A DNA stretch of 64,000 nucleotides from Pseudomonadota bacterium. GTDB lineage: Bacteria; Pseudomonadota; Gammaproteobacteria; Burkholderiales; SG8-39. A program made the position numbers and the translations under genes. The stretch lies in contig JAJZPQ010000012.1 in assembly GCA_021811085.1 (NCBI GenBank), positions 1-64,000 on the forward strand, written 5' to 3'. This document shows, piece by piece, positions 43,258 to 53,662 of the stretch (positions are counted from its first letter, which is position 1; the number at the start of each line of letters is the position of its first letter). The notes under the pieces are model-generated. The model saw nothing but the letters and a program-made list of their open reading frames with translations, did no database searches and was not told the origin of the DNA.

Positions 43258-43788
43258 TCAGCCTGCCTTTGCAGGAAAGCGCTGCAGCAGCTGATAAGTG
43301 ACGCGCGCTTCTACGCGCACCGATCCGACCAGTGCGAAATCCGCCGCTTCCCAGATGAGCGGAGCCCATGCCGGCGCCTCGGGCAGGCCCGCTGCGTCGC
43401 GCACCAGCGTCACATGCGACACGAAAGGCTTGGGATCGTAGCGTATCCCGGCCGCGCTGAGGCGTGCGCGCAGGTCTGCGACCAAAGCGCTGAGCGTCTG
43501 CGGCTCCTCGCTCGCGCCGCACCAGATGATGCGGTTGTGCTTCCAGTAGCCGACGCGGTCGAGCGGCAGCCGGATCGGATCGAACTGCACCGAGGCGGCG
43601 AGTGCTTTGATTTCCGGCAGCAGGGCCGCTTCGGTGTCGCCGAGAAAAGCGAGCGTCAGATGCAGGTTCTCGCGCCGCATCGCGCGGCCCCGGCCGGCCG
43701 CCAGTTTGGCCCAGGCCGCGAGCCGGCCCTGCAGAGCGCCGTCCGGCCAGAGCGCGAAGAACAGCCGCTCGGTTGCGGCGCGCTCCAT
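43258..43788 (-). CDS. thpR: RNA 2',3'-cyclic phosphodiesterase ThpR (2H family)
   Basis: A 176-residue 2H phosphoesterase. The two HxTx motifs are His43-Leu-Thr-Leu and His125-Val-Thr-Leu. The family hydrolyses 2',3'-cyclic phosphate RNA ends and can ligate 2'-5' in the reverse reaction. It lies 4 bp downstream of fabB on the same strand and is convergent with envZ. Confidence 0.92.
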   Translation of the reverse strand: MERAATERLFFALWPDGALQGRLAAWAKLAAGRGRAMRRENLHLTLAFLGDTEAALLPEIKALAASVQFDPIRLPLDRVGYWKHNRIIWCGASEEPQTLSALVADLRARLSAAGIRYDPKPFVSHVTLVRDAAGLPEAPAWAPLIWEAADFALVGSVRVEARVTYQLLQRFPAKAG

Positions 43789-43792
43789 CCGA

Positions 43793-45010
43793 TCAGTTCT
43801 TCAGGCGGCGGAATACCAGGCAGGCGTTGGTGCCGCCGAAGCCGAAGCTGTTCGACATCACTGTGTTCAGGCCAGCGTTGTCGACGCGCTCGCGCAGGAT
43901 GGGCATGCCTTCGGCGGCGGGGTCGAGCGTCTCGATGTTGGCCGAGACGCAGGCGAAGTCGTGCTCGAGCATCAGCAGCGTATAGATCACCTCGGTGACG
44001 CCGGCGGCGCCCTGCGCGTGCCCGGTGAGCGACTTGGTCGAACTGATCAGCGGCAGCCTGTCCCCAAACACCGCGCGCACCGCTTCGAGCTCTTTGGGAT
44101 CGCCGACCGGGGTGCTGGTGCCGTGGGTATTGAGGTAATCGACCGGCGTATCCACGCCGGCCAGCGCCATGCGCATGCAGCGTACCGCGCCCTCGCCGGA
44201 CGGCTGCACCATGTCGTAGCCGTCCGAGGTCGCGCCATAGCCGACGAGCTCGGCGTAGATTTTTGCGCCGCGCGCGCGCGCGTGTTCGAGTTCCTCCAGC
44301 ACCACCACGCCGCCGCCGCCGGAGACCACGAAACCGTCGCGGTCCGCATCGTAGGCCCGCGATGCCCTGGCCGGAGTGGCGTTGTACTTCGACGACAAGG
44401 CGCCCATGGCGTCGAACAGCATGCTCAGGTAGGGATGCACCTCTTCCCCGCCGCCGGCGAACACGATGTCCTGCTTGTCCCACTGAATCTGCTCGAAAGC
44501 GTTGCCGATGCAGTGCGCGCTGGTGGAACAGGCCGAACTGATCGAATAGTTCATGCCTTTGATGCGGAACGGCGTCGCAAGGCAGGCCGAAGTGGTGCTC
44601 GACATACAGCGCGGCACCATGTAGGGACCGATGCGTTTTACGCCCTTGGTCCGCATCAGGTCGGCCGCCTCGACCTGGTTCTGCGGTGAGCCGCCTCCCG
44701 AACCGACGATCAGCCCGGTGCGCTCGTGCGAAACCATGCTCTCGGGCAGGCCCGAATCCGCGATCGCCTGCGCCATTGCGATATAGGTGAACGCCGCTGC
44801 GTCGCCCATGAAGCGCAACAGCTTGCGGTCGATCAATTCCTCGCGCTTCACCCTGACCGGGCCGTACACCTGCGAGCGAAAGCCGAGCGCCTTGTATTCC
44901 TCGCTGAACTCGATGCCGCTGCGGCCTTCGCGCAGCGAGGCCAGCACCTCGCCCTTGTTGGTGCCGATGCTGGAGACGATGCCCATTCCGGTGACGACGA
45001 CGCGACGCAT
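43793..45010 (-). CDS. fabB: 3-oxoacyl-ACP synthase I FabB
   Basis: A 405-residue ketoacyl synthase needed for unsaturated fatty acid elongation. Active-site Cys161 is in [12 protein letters not shown]; the two histidines are in [11 protein letters not shown] and [10 protein letters not shown]. It is 10 bp downstream of fabA. The fabA-fabB pair is the classical anaerobic route to unsaturated fatty acids, and it indicates FabA/FabB rather than FabM or desaturase-only synthesis. Confidence 0.96.
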   Translation of the reverse strand: MRRVVVTGMGIVSSIGTNKGEVLASLREGRSGIEFSEEYKALGFRSQVYGPVRVKREELIDRKLLRFMGDAAAFTYIAMAQAIADSGLPESMVSHERTGLIVGSGGGSPQNQVEAADLMRTKGVKRIGPYMVPRCMSSTTSACLATPFRIKGMNYSISSACSTSAHCIGNAFEQIQWDKQDIVFAGGGEEVHPYLSMLFDAMGALSSKYNATPARASRAYDADRDGFVVSGGGGVVVLEELEHARARGAKIYAELVGYGATSDGYDMVQPSGEGAVRCMRMALAGVDTPVDYLNTHGTSTPVGDPKELEAVRAVFGDRLPLISSTKSLTGHAQGAAGVTEVIYTLLMLEHDFACVSANIETLDPAAEGMPILRERVDNAGLNTVMSNSFGFGGTNACLVFRRLKN

Positions 45011-45020
45011 GGCGCTACCC

Positions 45021-45560
45021 TCAGAATCCGTCGGTGGAGGTGAACAGCCCCACCTGCAGGTCCTTGCCTGCATAGATATCGCGACCGTCGACCTCCATCG
45101 CGGCGTCGGCGATACCCATCACCAGTTTGCGCAAAATCACGCGCTTCATGCTGATGCGGTAGGTAATCTTCTTGGCGCTGGGCAACACCTGGCCGCTGAA
45201 CTTCACTTCGCCGCAGCCCAGCGCCCGTCCGCGCCCCTTGCCTCCCATCCAGCCCAGGTAAAAACCTATCAGCTGCCACATGGCATCCAGCCCGAGGCAG
45301 CCCGGCATCACCGGATCGCCCTGGAAATGGCAGGCGAAAAACCAGAGTTCCGGGCGCACGTCGAGTTCGGCGACGATTTCGCCCTTGCCGTAGGCGCCGC
45401 CTTTTTCGCTGATGTAGATGATGCGGTCGAACATCAGCATCGGCGGCAGCGGCAACTGCGCGTTGCCGGCGCCGAACATCTCCCCGCGGCCGCAGGCGAG
45501 CAGCTGTTCGTAGCTGAAACTGGATTTCTTGGTCAAAGCGCTCTTATCCTCAAAAAACAT
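45021..45560 (-). CDS. fabA: 3-hydroxydecanoyl-ACP dehydratase/isomerase FabA
   Basis: A 179-residue hot-dog enzyme that dehydrates 3-hydroxydecanoyl-ACP and isomerises the double bond. The catalytic His78 is in [14 protein letters not shown] and Asp92 in LGLDAMWQ, equivalent to the E. coli residues with an offset of about 8. I chose the start MFFEDKSAL because it gives the typical family length; its ribosome binding site is weak. Confidence 0.95.
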   Translation of the reverse strand: MFFEDKSALTKKSSFSYEQLLACGRGEMFGAGNAQLPLPPMLMFDRIIYISEKGGAYGKGEIVAELDVRPELWFFACHFQGDPVMPGCLGLDAMWQLIGFYLGWMGGKGRGRALGCGEVKFSGQVLPSAKKITYRISMKRVILRKLVMGIADAAMEVDGRDIYAGKDLQVGLFTSTDGF

Positions 45561-45627
45561 CGGGGCGGTGCGGGTGGCTGGCTCGGAGCCGAGCATAAGT
45601 ATAAAGGCTTTTCAGATGCAACCCGAA

Positions 45628-46104
45628 TTAGACCGCCCAATTGAGCAGGACCACGGCCTGCGCCGCGATGCCTTCGCCGCGTCCGGTGAAGCCGAGGCGT
45701 TCGGTGGTCGTCGCCTTGACGTTGATCTGGCCGCGCGACAGGCCGAGATCCGCGGCGATGTGGTTCACCATATCCGGAATATGCGGCGCCATGCGCGGCG
45801 CCTGGGCAATGATCGTGGCGTCGATATTGACGATGCGGTAGCCCGCCTCCTGCACCTTCGTGCTGACCTCGCGCAGCAGCCCGCGGCTGTCGGCGTTCTT
45901 GTAGCGCGCGTCGCTGTCCGGAAAATGCATGCCGATATCGCCCATGGCCGCGGCCCCGAGCAGCGCATCGCACAGCGCGTGCAGCAGCACATCCGCATCG
46001 GAATGCCCTTCGAGGCCTTTATCGTAGGGAATCAGCACGCCGCCGATGATCAGCTTGCGCCCCGCCACCAGGGCGTGAACGTCGAATCCCTGCCCTACTC
46101 GCAT
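45628..46104 (-). CDS. ispF: 2-C-methyl-D-erythritol 2,4-cyclodiphosphate synthase IspF
   Basis: A 158-residue enzyme of the non-mevalonate isoprenoid pathway. Metal ligands Asp8 and His10 in GFDVHA and His42-region residues in [15 protein letters not shown] are visible, and [13 protein letters not shown] is typical of the C-terminus. Its start overlaps ispD by 10 nt. It provides precursors for the farnesyl diphosphate used by HpnCDE. Confidence 0.96.
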   Translation of the reverse strand: MRVGQGFDVHALVAGRKLIIGGVLIPYDKGLEGHSDADVLLHALCDALLGAAAMGDIGMHFPDSDARYKNADSRGLLREVSTKVQEAGYRIVNIDATIIAQAPRMAPHIPDMVNHIAADLGLSRGQINVKATTTERLGFTGRGEGIAAQAVVLLNWAV

Positions 46105-46802
46105 GCTTGCGCCCCCCGGCTGGTGAGGATGGTTTGCGCCAACTGCAGGTCCTCGGGATAAGTCACTTTCAAATTCGTGCTGTAGCCCTGCACCAGCTTC
46201 GGTTTCAGCCCCAGGGCCTCGACCGCGCCGGCCTCGTCGCTCAATTTGGCTGTTCGGCCCAGGGCCTCGAGCAGCAAACCATGGCGAAACATCTGCGGCG
46301 TCTGCGCCTGCCACAACTGCTCGCGCGCTTCGGTGCGCTGGATCCGGCCGGTCGCATCGGCGCGCTTCAGCGTATCGGCGACCGGCACGCCAAGTATACC
46401 GCCGACCTCGTCGCCGGCGAGCGCATCCAGCATGCGCTGCAATTCGCGCAGCGCGAGGCAGGGCCGCGCCGCGTCGTGCACCAGCACCCAATCATCGGGC
46501 TCCAGCGTGGACGAAGCCGCGACCAGGCCGTTCAATACGCTGTCGTGCCGCGTCGCGCCGCCGCAGTACAACGGCGCGACGCGCTCGCCGAATTCACCCC
46601 AGGGATGGCGTTTGAATTCCTGATCCGCCGGTGCGAGCACCACGAACACGGTGACGATCCGGGGATCCGCAAGCAGCGCCTTGACACTGTGGTAGAGCAT
46701 GGGGCGGCCGAGCAGCTCCAGGTATTGCTTGGGCTTCGCCTGCGCCATGCGTTCGCCCGCGCCCGCCGCCGGAATCAGACCGAAAAACTGCTCGGACGTC
46801 AT
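46095..46802 (-). CDS. ispD: 2-C-methyl-D-erythritol 4-phosphate cytidylyltransferase IspD
   Basis: A 235-residue nucleotidyltransferase. The CTP-binding loop [19 protein letters not shown] and [10 protein letters not shown] are diagnostic. I place the start at 46802; the open frame continues far upstream antisense to mfd but has no support there. It is divergent from mfd, and the 126-bp gap contains overlapping -10-like sequences for both strands near 46836-46842. Confidence 0.95.
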   Translation of the reverse strand: MTSEQFFGLIPAAGAGERMAQAKPKQYLELLGRPMLYHSVKALLADPRIVTVFVVLAPADQEFKRHPWGEFGERVAPLYCGGATRHDSVLNGLVAASSTLEPDDWVLVHDAARPCLALRELQRMLDALAGDEVGGILGVPVADTLKRADATGRIQRTEAREQLWQAQTPQMFRHGLLLEALGRTAKLSDEAGAVEALGLKPKLVQGYSTNLKVTYPEDLQLAQTILTSRGAQACE

Positions 46803-46928
46803 TGTTTTTCCGTAATAAATAGCTGCCGAAGCCGTTATAATACAGCTTAGTGAAACTATGATGTCAGCCGAATCGCCTGCCCCGGTGGCGCACCGCACTG
46901 AGTCGCGCCCGCGGGTTTCTTTTTTTCT

Positions 46929-49900
46929 ATGACCAGCCCCCCGACCCAAACACTGCACAGGCGCCGCTATACCCAGCTGCATGGCTCCGCCGATGCTTTG
47001 GCCGTCGCGCGCCTGGCGCAGCAGGCGAAGCCCCTGATCGTGCTGTGCGCCTCCGCCTTGGAGGCGCAGCGGCTGCGCGAGGAGATTCCCTATTTCGCGC
47101 CCGATTTGGCGGTGAACCTGCTGCCCGACTGGGAAACGCTGCCCTACGACAGCTTTTCGCCGCACCATGACCTGATTTCCGAGCGCCTCGCCACGCTGTA
47201 TGCGATCACGCGCGGCAGCTGCGATCTCACGCTGATTCCGGCGAGCACGGCACTCTACCGCCTGGCGCCGCCGTCCTATCTCGCCGCCTATACCTTCTTT
47301 CTCAAGCAAGACGAGAAGTTCAGCCTGCCGCAGCTGCGCACGCAGCTGACCCTGGCCGGCTACAGCCACGTGACCCAGGTGGTCGCCCCGGGCGAATACT
47401 GCGTGCGCGGCGGGCTCATCGACCTGTTTCCCATGGGCAGCGCCCTGCCCTATCGCATCGACCTGCTGGACGAGGAGATCGAGTCGATCCGCACCTTCGA
47501 CGTCGATACCCAGCGCACGATATACAAGGTCAACGAAGTGCGTCTGCTGCCGGCGCGCGAGTTTCCGCTGGACGAAGCCGGCCGCACGCGCTTTCGCGCG
47601 CGCTTTCGCGAAACCTTCGAGGGCGATCCGTCGCGCAGCAATATCTACAAGGACGTCAGCAACGGCATCGCGCCGGCCGGCATCGAATACTATCTGCCGC
47701 TGTTTTTCGAGAGCACCGCGACGATTTTCGATTACCTGCCCGCTGAGGCCACGCTGTGCCTGCATCACGACGTCGCGGCCAGCATAGACGCATTCTGGAA
47801 AGATACCCAGTCGCGCTACAAGCTGCTCAGCGGCGACCGTTCGCAGCCGCTGCTGTCCCCGGTCGACATGTTCCTGCCGGCCGAGGAATTCTTCATCGCC
47901 GCCAGGAATTTCGCGCGCATCGATATCAGCGCGCCGCACGAGAGCGCCGCGGCCGAAGGCGAACTGCGCGCCGCCGCGCTGCCGCCGCTTGCGGTCGAGC
48001 GCCGCGCCGCCGATCCGCTCGCCAAGCTGAAGGACTTCCTCGCGACCACGCCGGCGCGCGCGCTGCTGCTCGCGGAATCGCCGGGCCGGCGCGAGACCAT
48101 GAGTCAGTACCTGGCCGAGTACAGGCTCACGCCCGAGCCCTGCGCGAGCTTCGCCGAATTCCTCGCCTCGAGCGCGCGCTGCATGCTCGGCACGGGTCCG
48201 CTGTACAACGGCTTCGCGCTCGCTGCCGAGAACCTCTGCATCGTCACCGAGGCCGAGCTCTATGCCGGCACCGTGCGCGCAGGCAAACGCGCCGAAGTGC
48301 GTGCGACTTCGGTCGAGGGCATGGTGCGCGATCTGTCGGAGCTGCGCATCGGCGACCCGGTGGTGCACGCCCAGCACGGCATCGGCCGCTACCTCGGCCT
48401 GGCCAATCTCGACCTGGGCGAAGGCGAGACCGAGTTCCTGCATCTGGAGTATGCGGGAGCCGACAAGCTCTACGTGCCGGTGGCGCAGCTGCACCTGATC
48501 AGCCGCTACAGCGGCGTGGCGCCGGAGCAGGCACCGCTGCACAAGCTCGGCAGCGGCGACTGGGACCGCGCCAAGAAAAAAGCGGCGCAGCAGATCCGCG
48601 ATACCGCCGCCGAATTGCTGAATCTGTACGCGCGCCGCGCGGCCAGGCAGGGACACCAGTTCGAGGTGAAGCAGCACGATCTGGATGCGTTTGCCGAAGG
48701 CTTCGGTTTCGAGGAGACCACGGACCAGGCGGCTGCGATACGCGCCGTGGTCGACGACATGTGCTCGGGCAAGCCGATGGACCGCCTGATCTGCGGCGAC
48801 GTGGGCTTCGGCAAGACCGAGGTCGCGCTGCGCGCGGCCTTCGTCGCGGTCTGCGGCGGCAAGCAGGTTGCCGTGCTCACCCCGACCACCCTGCTTGCCG
48901 AACAGCACTTCCAGACGTTTTCCGACCGCTTCGCGCAGATCGCGGACCAGTGGCCGATCAAGGTGGCCCAGCTGTCGCGCTTTCGCACGGCGAAGGAGCA
49001 GACGCAAAACGTGAAAGGTCTCGCCGACGGCTCGGTCGACATCGCCATCGGCACGCACAAGCTGCTGCAACGCGACATCAAGTTTGCCCGCCTGGGCCTG
49101 GTGATCATCGACGAGGAGCACCGCTTCGGCGTGCGCCAGAAGGAGGCGCTCAAGGCGCTGAGCGCCGAGGTGGACGTACTCACGCTGACCGCCACGCCGA
49201 TCCCGCGCACGCTGGCGATGTCGCTCGAAGGCCTGCGCGAATTCTCGGTCATCGCCACCGCGCCGCAGAAGCGCCTCGCGATCAAGACTTTCGTCAGCCG
49301 CGAGAGCGCGGGCGTGATCCGCGAAGCGGTGCTGCGCGAATTGAAGCGCGGCGGGCAGATCTATTTCCTGCACAACGAAGTGCAGACCATAGAGAACATG
49401 CACGCCAAGCTCGCCAAGCTGCTGCCCGAGGCGCGCATCGTGGTGGCGCACGGGCAAATGCGCGAGCGCGAGCTCGAGCGCGCGATGCGCGAGTTCCACC
49501 AGCAGCGCTACAACCTGCTGCTATGCACCACCATCATCGAAACCGGCATCGACATCCCGACCGCCAACACCATGCTGATCAACCGCGCCGACAAATTCGG
49601 CCTGGCGCAGCTGCACCAGTTGCGCGGCCGCGTCGGACGCTCGCATCACCAGGCCTATGCCTACCTGCTCACCCACGGCGAGGAGACGCTCTCGGCGCAG
49701 GCGAAGAAGCGCCTCGAGGCGATACAGATGATGGACGAGCTCGGCTCCGGATTCTTTCTCGCCATGCACGACCTCGAAATCCGCGGCGCGGGCGAGGTCC
49801 TGGGCGAATCGCAGTCCGGCGAAATGCAGGAAATCGGCTTCAACCTGTATACCGACATGCTCAACCACGCGGTGCGCTCGCTCAAGGCGGGACGCGAACC

Positions 49901-50408
49901 GGACCTGTCCGCGCCGCTCGCGATCACCACCGAGATCAATCTGCATCTGCCGGCGCTGCTGCCCAACGACTATTGCAGCGACGTGCACGAGCGGCTGACG
50001 CTGTACAAGCGCTTCGCCAACTGCGAGACCGCGGATGAACTCGATGCGATGCAGGAAGAACTCATCGACCGCTTCGGCCCTGCGCCCGAAGCGGCGCAGG
50101 CGCTCGTGGAATCGCACCGCCTGCGCATCGCCGCGCGCGAACTGGGCGTGGCGCGCATCGATGCCAGCAGCGACGCGATCGCGCTGCAGTTCGTCGAACG
50201 GCCGCCGCTGGACGGGGCGCGCTTCATGCAGCTGCTGCAGCGGCAGCGCCACTGGAAACTGTCGGGGCCGAGCAAACTCAGGGTGCAGACACCCAGCGAA
50301 GGCTTGGCGGCACGCGCGCGCGCAGTGAAAGAATCGCTGAAGATCCTGCACGGCGCCATGCCGCCTGCACCGAGCGACACAGCCGCCGCGGTGGCGGACA
50401 GAGCATGA
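46929..50408 (+). CDS. mfd: Transcription-repair coupling factor Mfd
   Basis: A 1159-residue translocase that removes stalled RNA polymerase from DNA lesions and recruits UvrA. It has the UvrB-homology N-terminus, the RNA-polymerase-interacting domain with GDPVVHAQHGIGRYLGL (about residues 475-491), and the helicase motor. Walker A GDVGFGKTEV starts at residue 623 and the DEEH box is residues 728-731. The TRG region and C-terminal domain follow. It overlaps serB by 4 nt. Length is normal. Confidence 0.97.
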   Translation: MTSPPTQTLHRRRYTQLHGSADALAVARLAQQAKPLIVLCASALEAQRLREEIPYFAPDLAVNLLPDWETLPYDSFSPHHDLISERLATLYAITRGSCDLTLIPASTALYRLAPPSYLAAYTFFLKQDEKFSLPQLRTQLTLAGYSHVTQVVAPGEYCVRGGLIDLFPMGSALPYRIDLLDEEIESIRTFDVDTQRTIYKVNEVRLLPAREFPLDEAGRTRFRARFRETFEGDPSRSNIYKDVSNGIAPAGIEYYLPLFFESTATIFDYLPAEATLCLHHDVAASIDAFWKDTQSRYKLLSGDRSQPLLSPVDMFLPAEEFFIAARNFARIDISAPHESAAAEGELRAAALPPLAVERRAADPLAKLKDFLATTPARALLLAESPGRRETMSQYLAEYRLTPEPCASFAEFLASSARCMLGTGPLYNGFALAAENLCIVTEAELYAGTVRAGKRAEVRATSVEGMVRDLSELRIGDPVVHAQHGIGRYLGLANLDLGEGETEFLHLEYAGADKLYVPVAQLHLISRYSGVAPEQAPLHKLGSGDWDRAKKKAAQQIRDTAAELLNLYARRAARQGHQFEVKQHDLDAFAEGFGFEETTDQAAAIRAVVDDMCSGKPMDRLICGDVGFGKTEVALRAAFVAVCGGKQVAVLTPTTLLAEQHFQTFSDRFAQIADQWPIKVAQLSRFRTAKEQTQNVKGLADGSVDIAIGTHKLLQRDIKFARLGLVIIDEEHRFGVRQKEALKALSAEVDVLTLTATPIPRTLAMSLEGLREFSVIATAPQKRLAIKTFVSRESAGVIREAVLRELKRGGQIYFLHNEVQTIENMHAKLAKLLPEARIVVAHGQMRERELERAMREFHQQRYNLLLCTTIIETGIDIPTANTMLINRADKFGLAQLHQLRGRVGRSHHQAYAYLLTHGEETLSAQAKKRLEAIQMMDELGSGFFLAMHDLEIRGAGEVLGESQSGEMQEIGFNLYTDMLNHAVRSLKAGREPDLSAPLAITTEINLHLPALLPNDYCSDVHERLTLYKRFANCETADELDAMQEELIDRFGPAPEAAQALVESHRLRIAARELGVARIDASSDAIALQFVERPPLDGARFMQLLQRQRHWKLSGPSKLRVQTPSEGLAARARAVKESLKILHGAMPPAPSDTAAAVADRA

Positions 50409-51235
50409 ATCTGATCATCCAGGGCGCAGCCGTCGCCGACCATGATCTGCAGCAGATCGCGCAATTGTCCGGCACGCAGCAGTTCGAGCGCCTGGGACCC
50501 GCGGCCTGGAAACTGCGCGACGCGCGGCCGCATCCCGGCATCGCCGGGTTCTGCGCCCGCGCGGGCCTGGACTTCGGTTTCGTGCCGGAGAACAGAAGAC
50601 TGGCCGACATGCGGCTGCTCGCGATCGACATGGACTCCACGCTGATTACCATCGAGTGCATCGACGAAGTCGCCGACCTCGCCGGCGTCAAGTCCGAAGT
50701 CGCTGCGATCACCGCCGCAGCCATGGCGGGCGAACTCGATTATGCGCAAAGCCTGCGCCGCCGCGTCGGCCTGCTGCAGGGCCTGGACGAGACGGCGCTC
50801 GCGCGTGTGTACGCAGAACGCCTGCGGCTCTCGCCCGGCGCCGAGACTCTGCTTGCGGCCGTGCACAGTGCCGGAATCAAGACGCTGCTGGTATCGGGCG
50901 GCTTCAGCTTTTTCACCGAGCGCCTGAAGTCCCGGCTCGGACTGGACTACAGCGCCTCCAACGTGATCGAGATCGAGAGCGGCCGCCTCACCGGCAAGGT
51001 GATCGGAGACATCGTGGATGCAGAAGGTAAGGCGGCGGCATTGCGCGCGCGGCGCGATGCATTGGGCATAGCGCGCAGCGCGGTCATCGCCATCGGCGAC
51101 GGCGCCAACGATCTCGCGATGATGGCCGAAGCCGGCGTGTCCATCGCCTACCGCGCGAAACCGGTGGCGCGCAGCCAGGCCGATTACGCGCTGGACCACT
51201 GCGGCCTGGACGGCGTGCTCAATTTGTTTGCCTGA
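50405..51235 (+). CDS. serB: Phosphoserine phosphatase SerB
   Basis: A 276-residue HAD phosphatase for the last step of serine synthesis. The catalytic motif is DMDST (residues 75-79). Motif II is SGGFSFFTERL, and motif III/IV is IAIGDGANDLAMM. The N-terminal part (about residues 1-70) is the divergent ACT-like region. It overlaps mfd as ATGA, so the two are likely co-transcribed. Confidence 0.95.
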   Translation: MNLIIQGAAVADHDLQQIAQLSGTQQFERLGPAAWKLRDARPHPGIAGFCARAGLDFGFVPENRRLADMRLLAIDMDSTLITIECIDEVADLAGVKSEVAAITAAAMAGELDYAQSLRRRVGLLQGLDETALARVYAERLRLSPGAETLLAAVHSAGIKTLLVSGGFSFFTERLKSRLGLDYSASNVIEIESGRLTGKVIGDIVDAEGKAAALRARRDALGIARSAVIAIGDGANDLAMMAEAGVSIAYRAKPVARSQADYALDHCGLDGVLNLFA

Positions 51236-51277
51236 GCCGACGCGGGCGAAACCGCGAGTGCTGCTGGCTGTCGCCGC

Positions 51278-51697
51278 CTAGGTCAAGCCTTTCTGCTTGA
51301 ACAGCGCGACAAACTTCGAGTCGGTATCCATCATGTGATAGCGCCACCAGATCTGCAGAAATTGCAGCAATTCCTTGGCCAGCGCCGCTCTGGATGCGGC
51401 CGGCGCCTGTTCAAAAGCATCGACAAAGGCAGTGACCTTTTCGATGAGCGCATCGTGCTCCTGCTTGTGTTCCTCCGCGTCCGCATAGTGGAACTGAGCG
51501 AAATATTTCTCTTCCATGCTGAAATGCGTCGCGGTGTAGACGATCAGCTCATCCATGATTTCGCCGATTACATCGGCGCCTCTGCCTTCCATCGTGGCGT
51601 CATACAGCCGATTGATGATTTCTATCAGTCTCTGGTGCTGCCGATCGACTACGGCAACGCCCAATTTGAGACTGTCATTCCACTCGATCAGAGGCAT
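51278..51697 (-). CDS. Bacteriohemerythrin, second copy
   Basis: A 139-residue hemerythrin with the ligand motifs VDRQHQRLIEIINRLY, ATHFSMEEKYFAQF, EEHKQEHDALI and the last helix WWRYHMMDTD. It is only distantly similar to the copy at 40158-40583. It lies downstream of the M28 peptidase gene on the same strand. No FNR-like box is seen upstream. Confidence 0.92.
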   Translation of the reverse strand: MPLIEWNDSLKLGVAVVDRQHQRLIEIINRLYDATMEGRGADVIGEIMDELIVYTATHFSMEEKYFAQFHYADAEEHKQEHDALIEKVTAFVDAFEQAPAASRAALAKELLQFLQIWWRYHMMDTDSKFVALFKQKGLT

Positions 51698-51810
51698 GCT
51701 GGATATGCCGGCGCGTTACCAAGGTAGATACGATTTTAGTTCATCGATCGACTGACGGCTCGCATTTCAGTCTAGCGCTCTTGGCAGTACCGCTGGCGCG
51801 GCGGTGAAAC

Positions 51811-53178
51811 TCAGAATGCGCCTGGGTCGCCCGGGAACACCACTGGCGATTCGTAGCCGTCGGCCGACACGGCGGAGACGCCGAAGAACCAATCGTCGAT
51901 GACGACGTTGTTCAAGGTCAGCCGGTCCGGTTGCGCCGCATCGGCCGCGACGTAGCGGCTGTATTTCCATTGCGGCTCGGTGGTATCGCGCCACCACACG
52001 CGATAGCCCGCCGCATCCGGCTGTGGCTGCCAGCTCAGCGTGGTGTTCGGCGTTACCGCGCCGGCGATGCGGACCCCCTTGGGTGGCGCAGGCGCGTTGG
52101 CCAGAGCGGCCAGCGTAACGAGGTTCAGTCGCGTCACTTGAGCCAGATAGTCGAAATCGACGAACTCTATCGTGTCGCCGTAGCGCACGCCGTTTTCGAC
52201 GCGCAGGTCCTGATGCTGGCGTGTATAGTCCTCGTGCGCCTCGGTCAGGCGCACCGAGGGGAAGCCTAGATCGAGAAACGCCACCTGGTCCCCGCCGCGA
52301 CCGTAGCGATCGGTGCGGTAGACCATTTTTACCCGCAGATTGGTCAGATAACGATGCGCCAGCGTGGCCATGAAGCGCGCGATGTTGCGCGACGGCGAAT
52401 CGACCTCGCCGCCGTTGTAGCGCCGGCGGTTGGCCTGTGCCGGCGTCTCGAGCGCCTTGGTGCCTTCGGAGAACACGCGCACCGTGGTGTTGTCGCGCAC
52501 GCCGTCTTCGCCATGGGTGTTGCCGATAATGTCGTTGTTGAGGTCGGCTTCCACCTGCCAGCCTTGCTTGCGTGCGTACTCGGCCAGCACCTTGCCGCCA
52601 TACAGGCCCTGCTCTTCGCCCGACAGCGCGGCGTAGACCAGCGTGGCGCGAAAGTGCTGTTTCGACAATACCCGCGCCGCCTCCATCACTGCCGCCACGC
52701 CCGATGCATCGTCGTTGGCGCCGGGTGCGTCGCCGGTGGAATTCATGATGTCGGAGACGCGCGAATCGAGGTGGCCGGTTATCAGGATCACCCGGTTCGC
52801 ATCGCCGCTGCCGCGCTGGATCGCGACAATGTCCATCACTTCGGTTGGCTGCGGCAGGCGCGGACCGCTGAAGGTCTGCGACGGCGTGACGACCTCGAGG
52901 CAGCCGCCGCATTGCGACGACAAATCGGCGAAGCGCCCCTGCGCCCAGCGCCGCGCCGCGCCGATGCCGCGCGCGTCGGAACGCACATCCGACAACGTGT
53001 GGCGGGTGCCGAAACTCACCAGCGTACTTATCGTCGACTTCAGTTCAGCCGCATTCACTGCCGCGGCGACTGCGTGCAGCAGCGGCTGCCCGGCGGCGGC
53101 TTCGCCCGCCGCTGCATTTTGCAGCGGCAGGATACAGGCGGCTGCCAGCATGCCGATGTGCAAGTACGCGTTACGCAT
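51811..53178 (-). CDS. Secreted M28 family metallopeptidase with C-terminal fibronectin-type domain
   Basis: A 455-residue exported protein with a signal peptide (about residues 1-24, ending NAAAG). The zinc and catalytic residues are in TGHLDSRVSD, GANDDASGVA, SGEEQGLYG, NNDIIGN and TEAHEDYT. The last about 95 residues look like a fibronectin type III domain (PNTTLSWQPQPDAAGYRVWW). It occupies the place where hscB, hscA and fdx would be expected downstream of iscA. Confidence 0.88.
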   Translation of the reverse strand: MRNAYLHIGMLAAACILPLQNAAAGEAAAGQPLLHAVAAAVNAAELKSTISTLVSFGTRHTLSDVRSDARGIGAARRWAQGRFADLSSQCGGCLEVVTPSQTFSGPRLPQPTEVMDIVAIQRGSGDANRVILITGHLDSRVSDIMNSTGDAPGANDDASGVAAVMEAARVLSKQHFRATLVYAALSGEEQGLYGGKVLAEYARKQGWQVEADLNNDIIGNTHGEDGVRDNTTVRVFSEGTKALETPAQANRRRYNGGEVDSPSRNIARFMATLAHRYLTNLRVKMVYRTDRYGRGGDQVAFLDLGFPSVRLTEAHEDYTRQHQDLRVENGVRYGDTIEFVDFDYLAQVTRLNLVTLAALANAPAPPKGVRIAGAVTPNTTLSWQPQPDAAGYRVWWRDTTEPQWKYSRYVAADAAQPDRLTLNNVVIDDWFFGVSAVSADGYESPVVFPGDPGAF

Positions 53179-53331
53179 CCTTTCCCCCTGTGTGTCGCCG
53201 CCCGCCCGGCGTCCGGGTTCAGACCGGCTAGCTGGAAATGATCCTGCTGGGAGTCGATTATGCGCGAATCAGGATCGCTCAGCGACGACGAATGCGCGAG
53301 CGCGCCCGGAGACCCGCGGCCTTCAATAAGC

Positions 53332-53655
53332 CTAAACGTTAAAGCTCTCGCCGCAGCCGCACTGGTCTTTCACGTTCGGATTCTTGAACTTGAAGCTTTC
53401 GTTCAAACCTTCGCGCGCGAAATCGAGCTCGGTGCCTTCCAGGAAGGGCAGGCTCTTCGGATCCACGATCACCTTCACCCCGTGGCTTTCGAACAGCGCG
53501 TCCTCCGGATTGATGGCGTCCGCATACTCCAGCTGGTAGGCCATGCCGGAGCAACCGGTGGTGCGCACGCCCAGGCGCAGGCCTACGCCCTTGCCGCGTT
53601 TGGCGATGAAGTTGGAAACGTGTTTTGCCGCTTTTTCAGTCAGGGTAACAGGCAT
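53332..53655 (-). CDS. iscA: Iron-sulfur cluster assembly protein IscA
   Basis: A 107-residue A-type carrier. The three cluster cysteines are Cys35 in TTGCSGMAY, and Cys99 and Cys101 in DQCGCGESF, identical in position to E. coli IscA. The gene looks intact, with a start immediately after the iscS-iscU scar. It may still act as a carrier that takes clusters from SUF. The closely related ErpA cannot be fully excluded, but the position after iscU favours IscA. Confidence 0.9.
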   Translation of the reverse strand: MPVTLTEKAAKHVSNFIAKRGKGVGLRLGVRTTGCSGMAYQLEYADAINPEDALFESHGVKVIVDPKSLPFLEGTELDFAREGLNESFKFKNPNVKDQCGCGESFNV

Positions 53656-53662
53656 GGCAACC

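Noticed and set aside
46803..49499. Very long minus-strand open frame running from ispD antisense through mfd
   Set aside because: It is a GC-rich shadow of mfd. Only the last 235 codons (ispD) match a family, and they have their own start at 46802.
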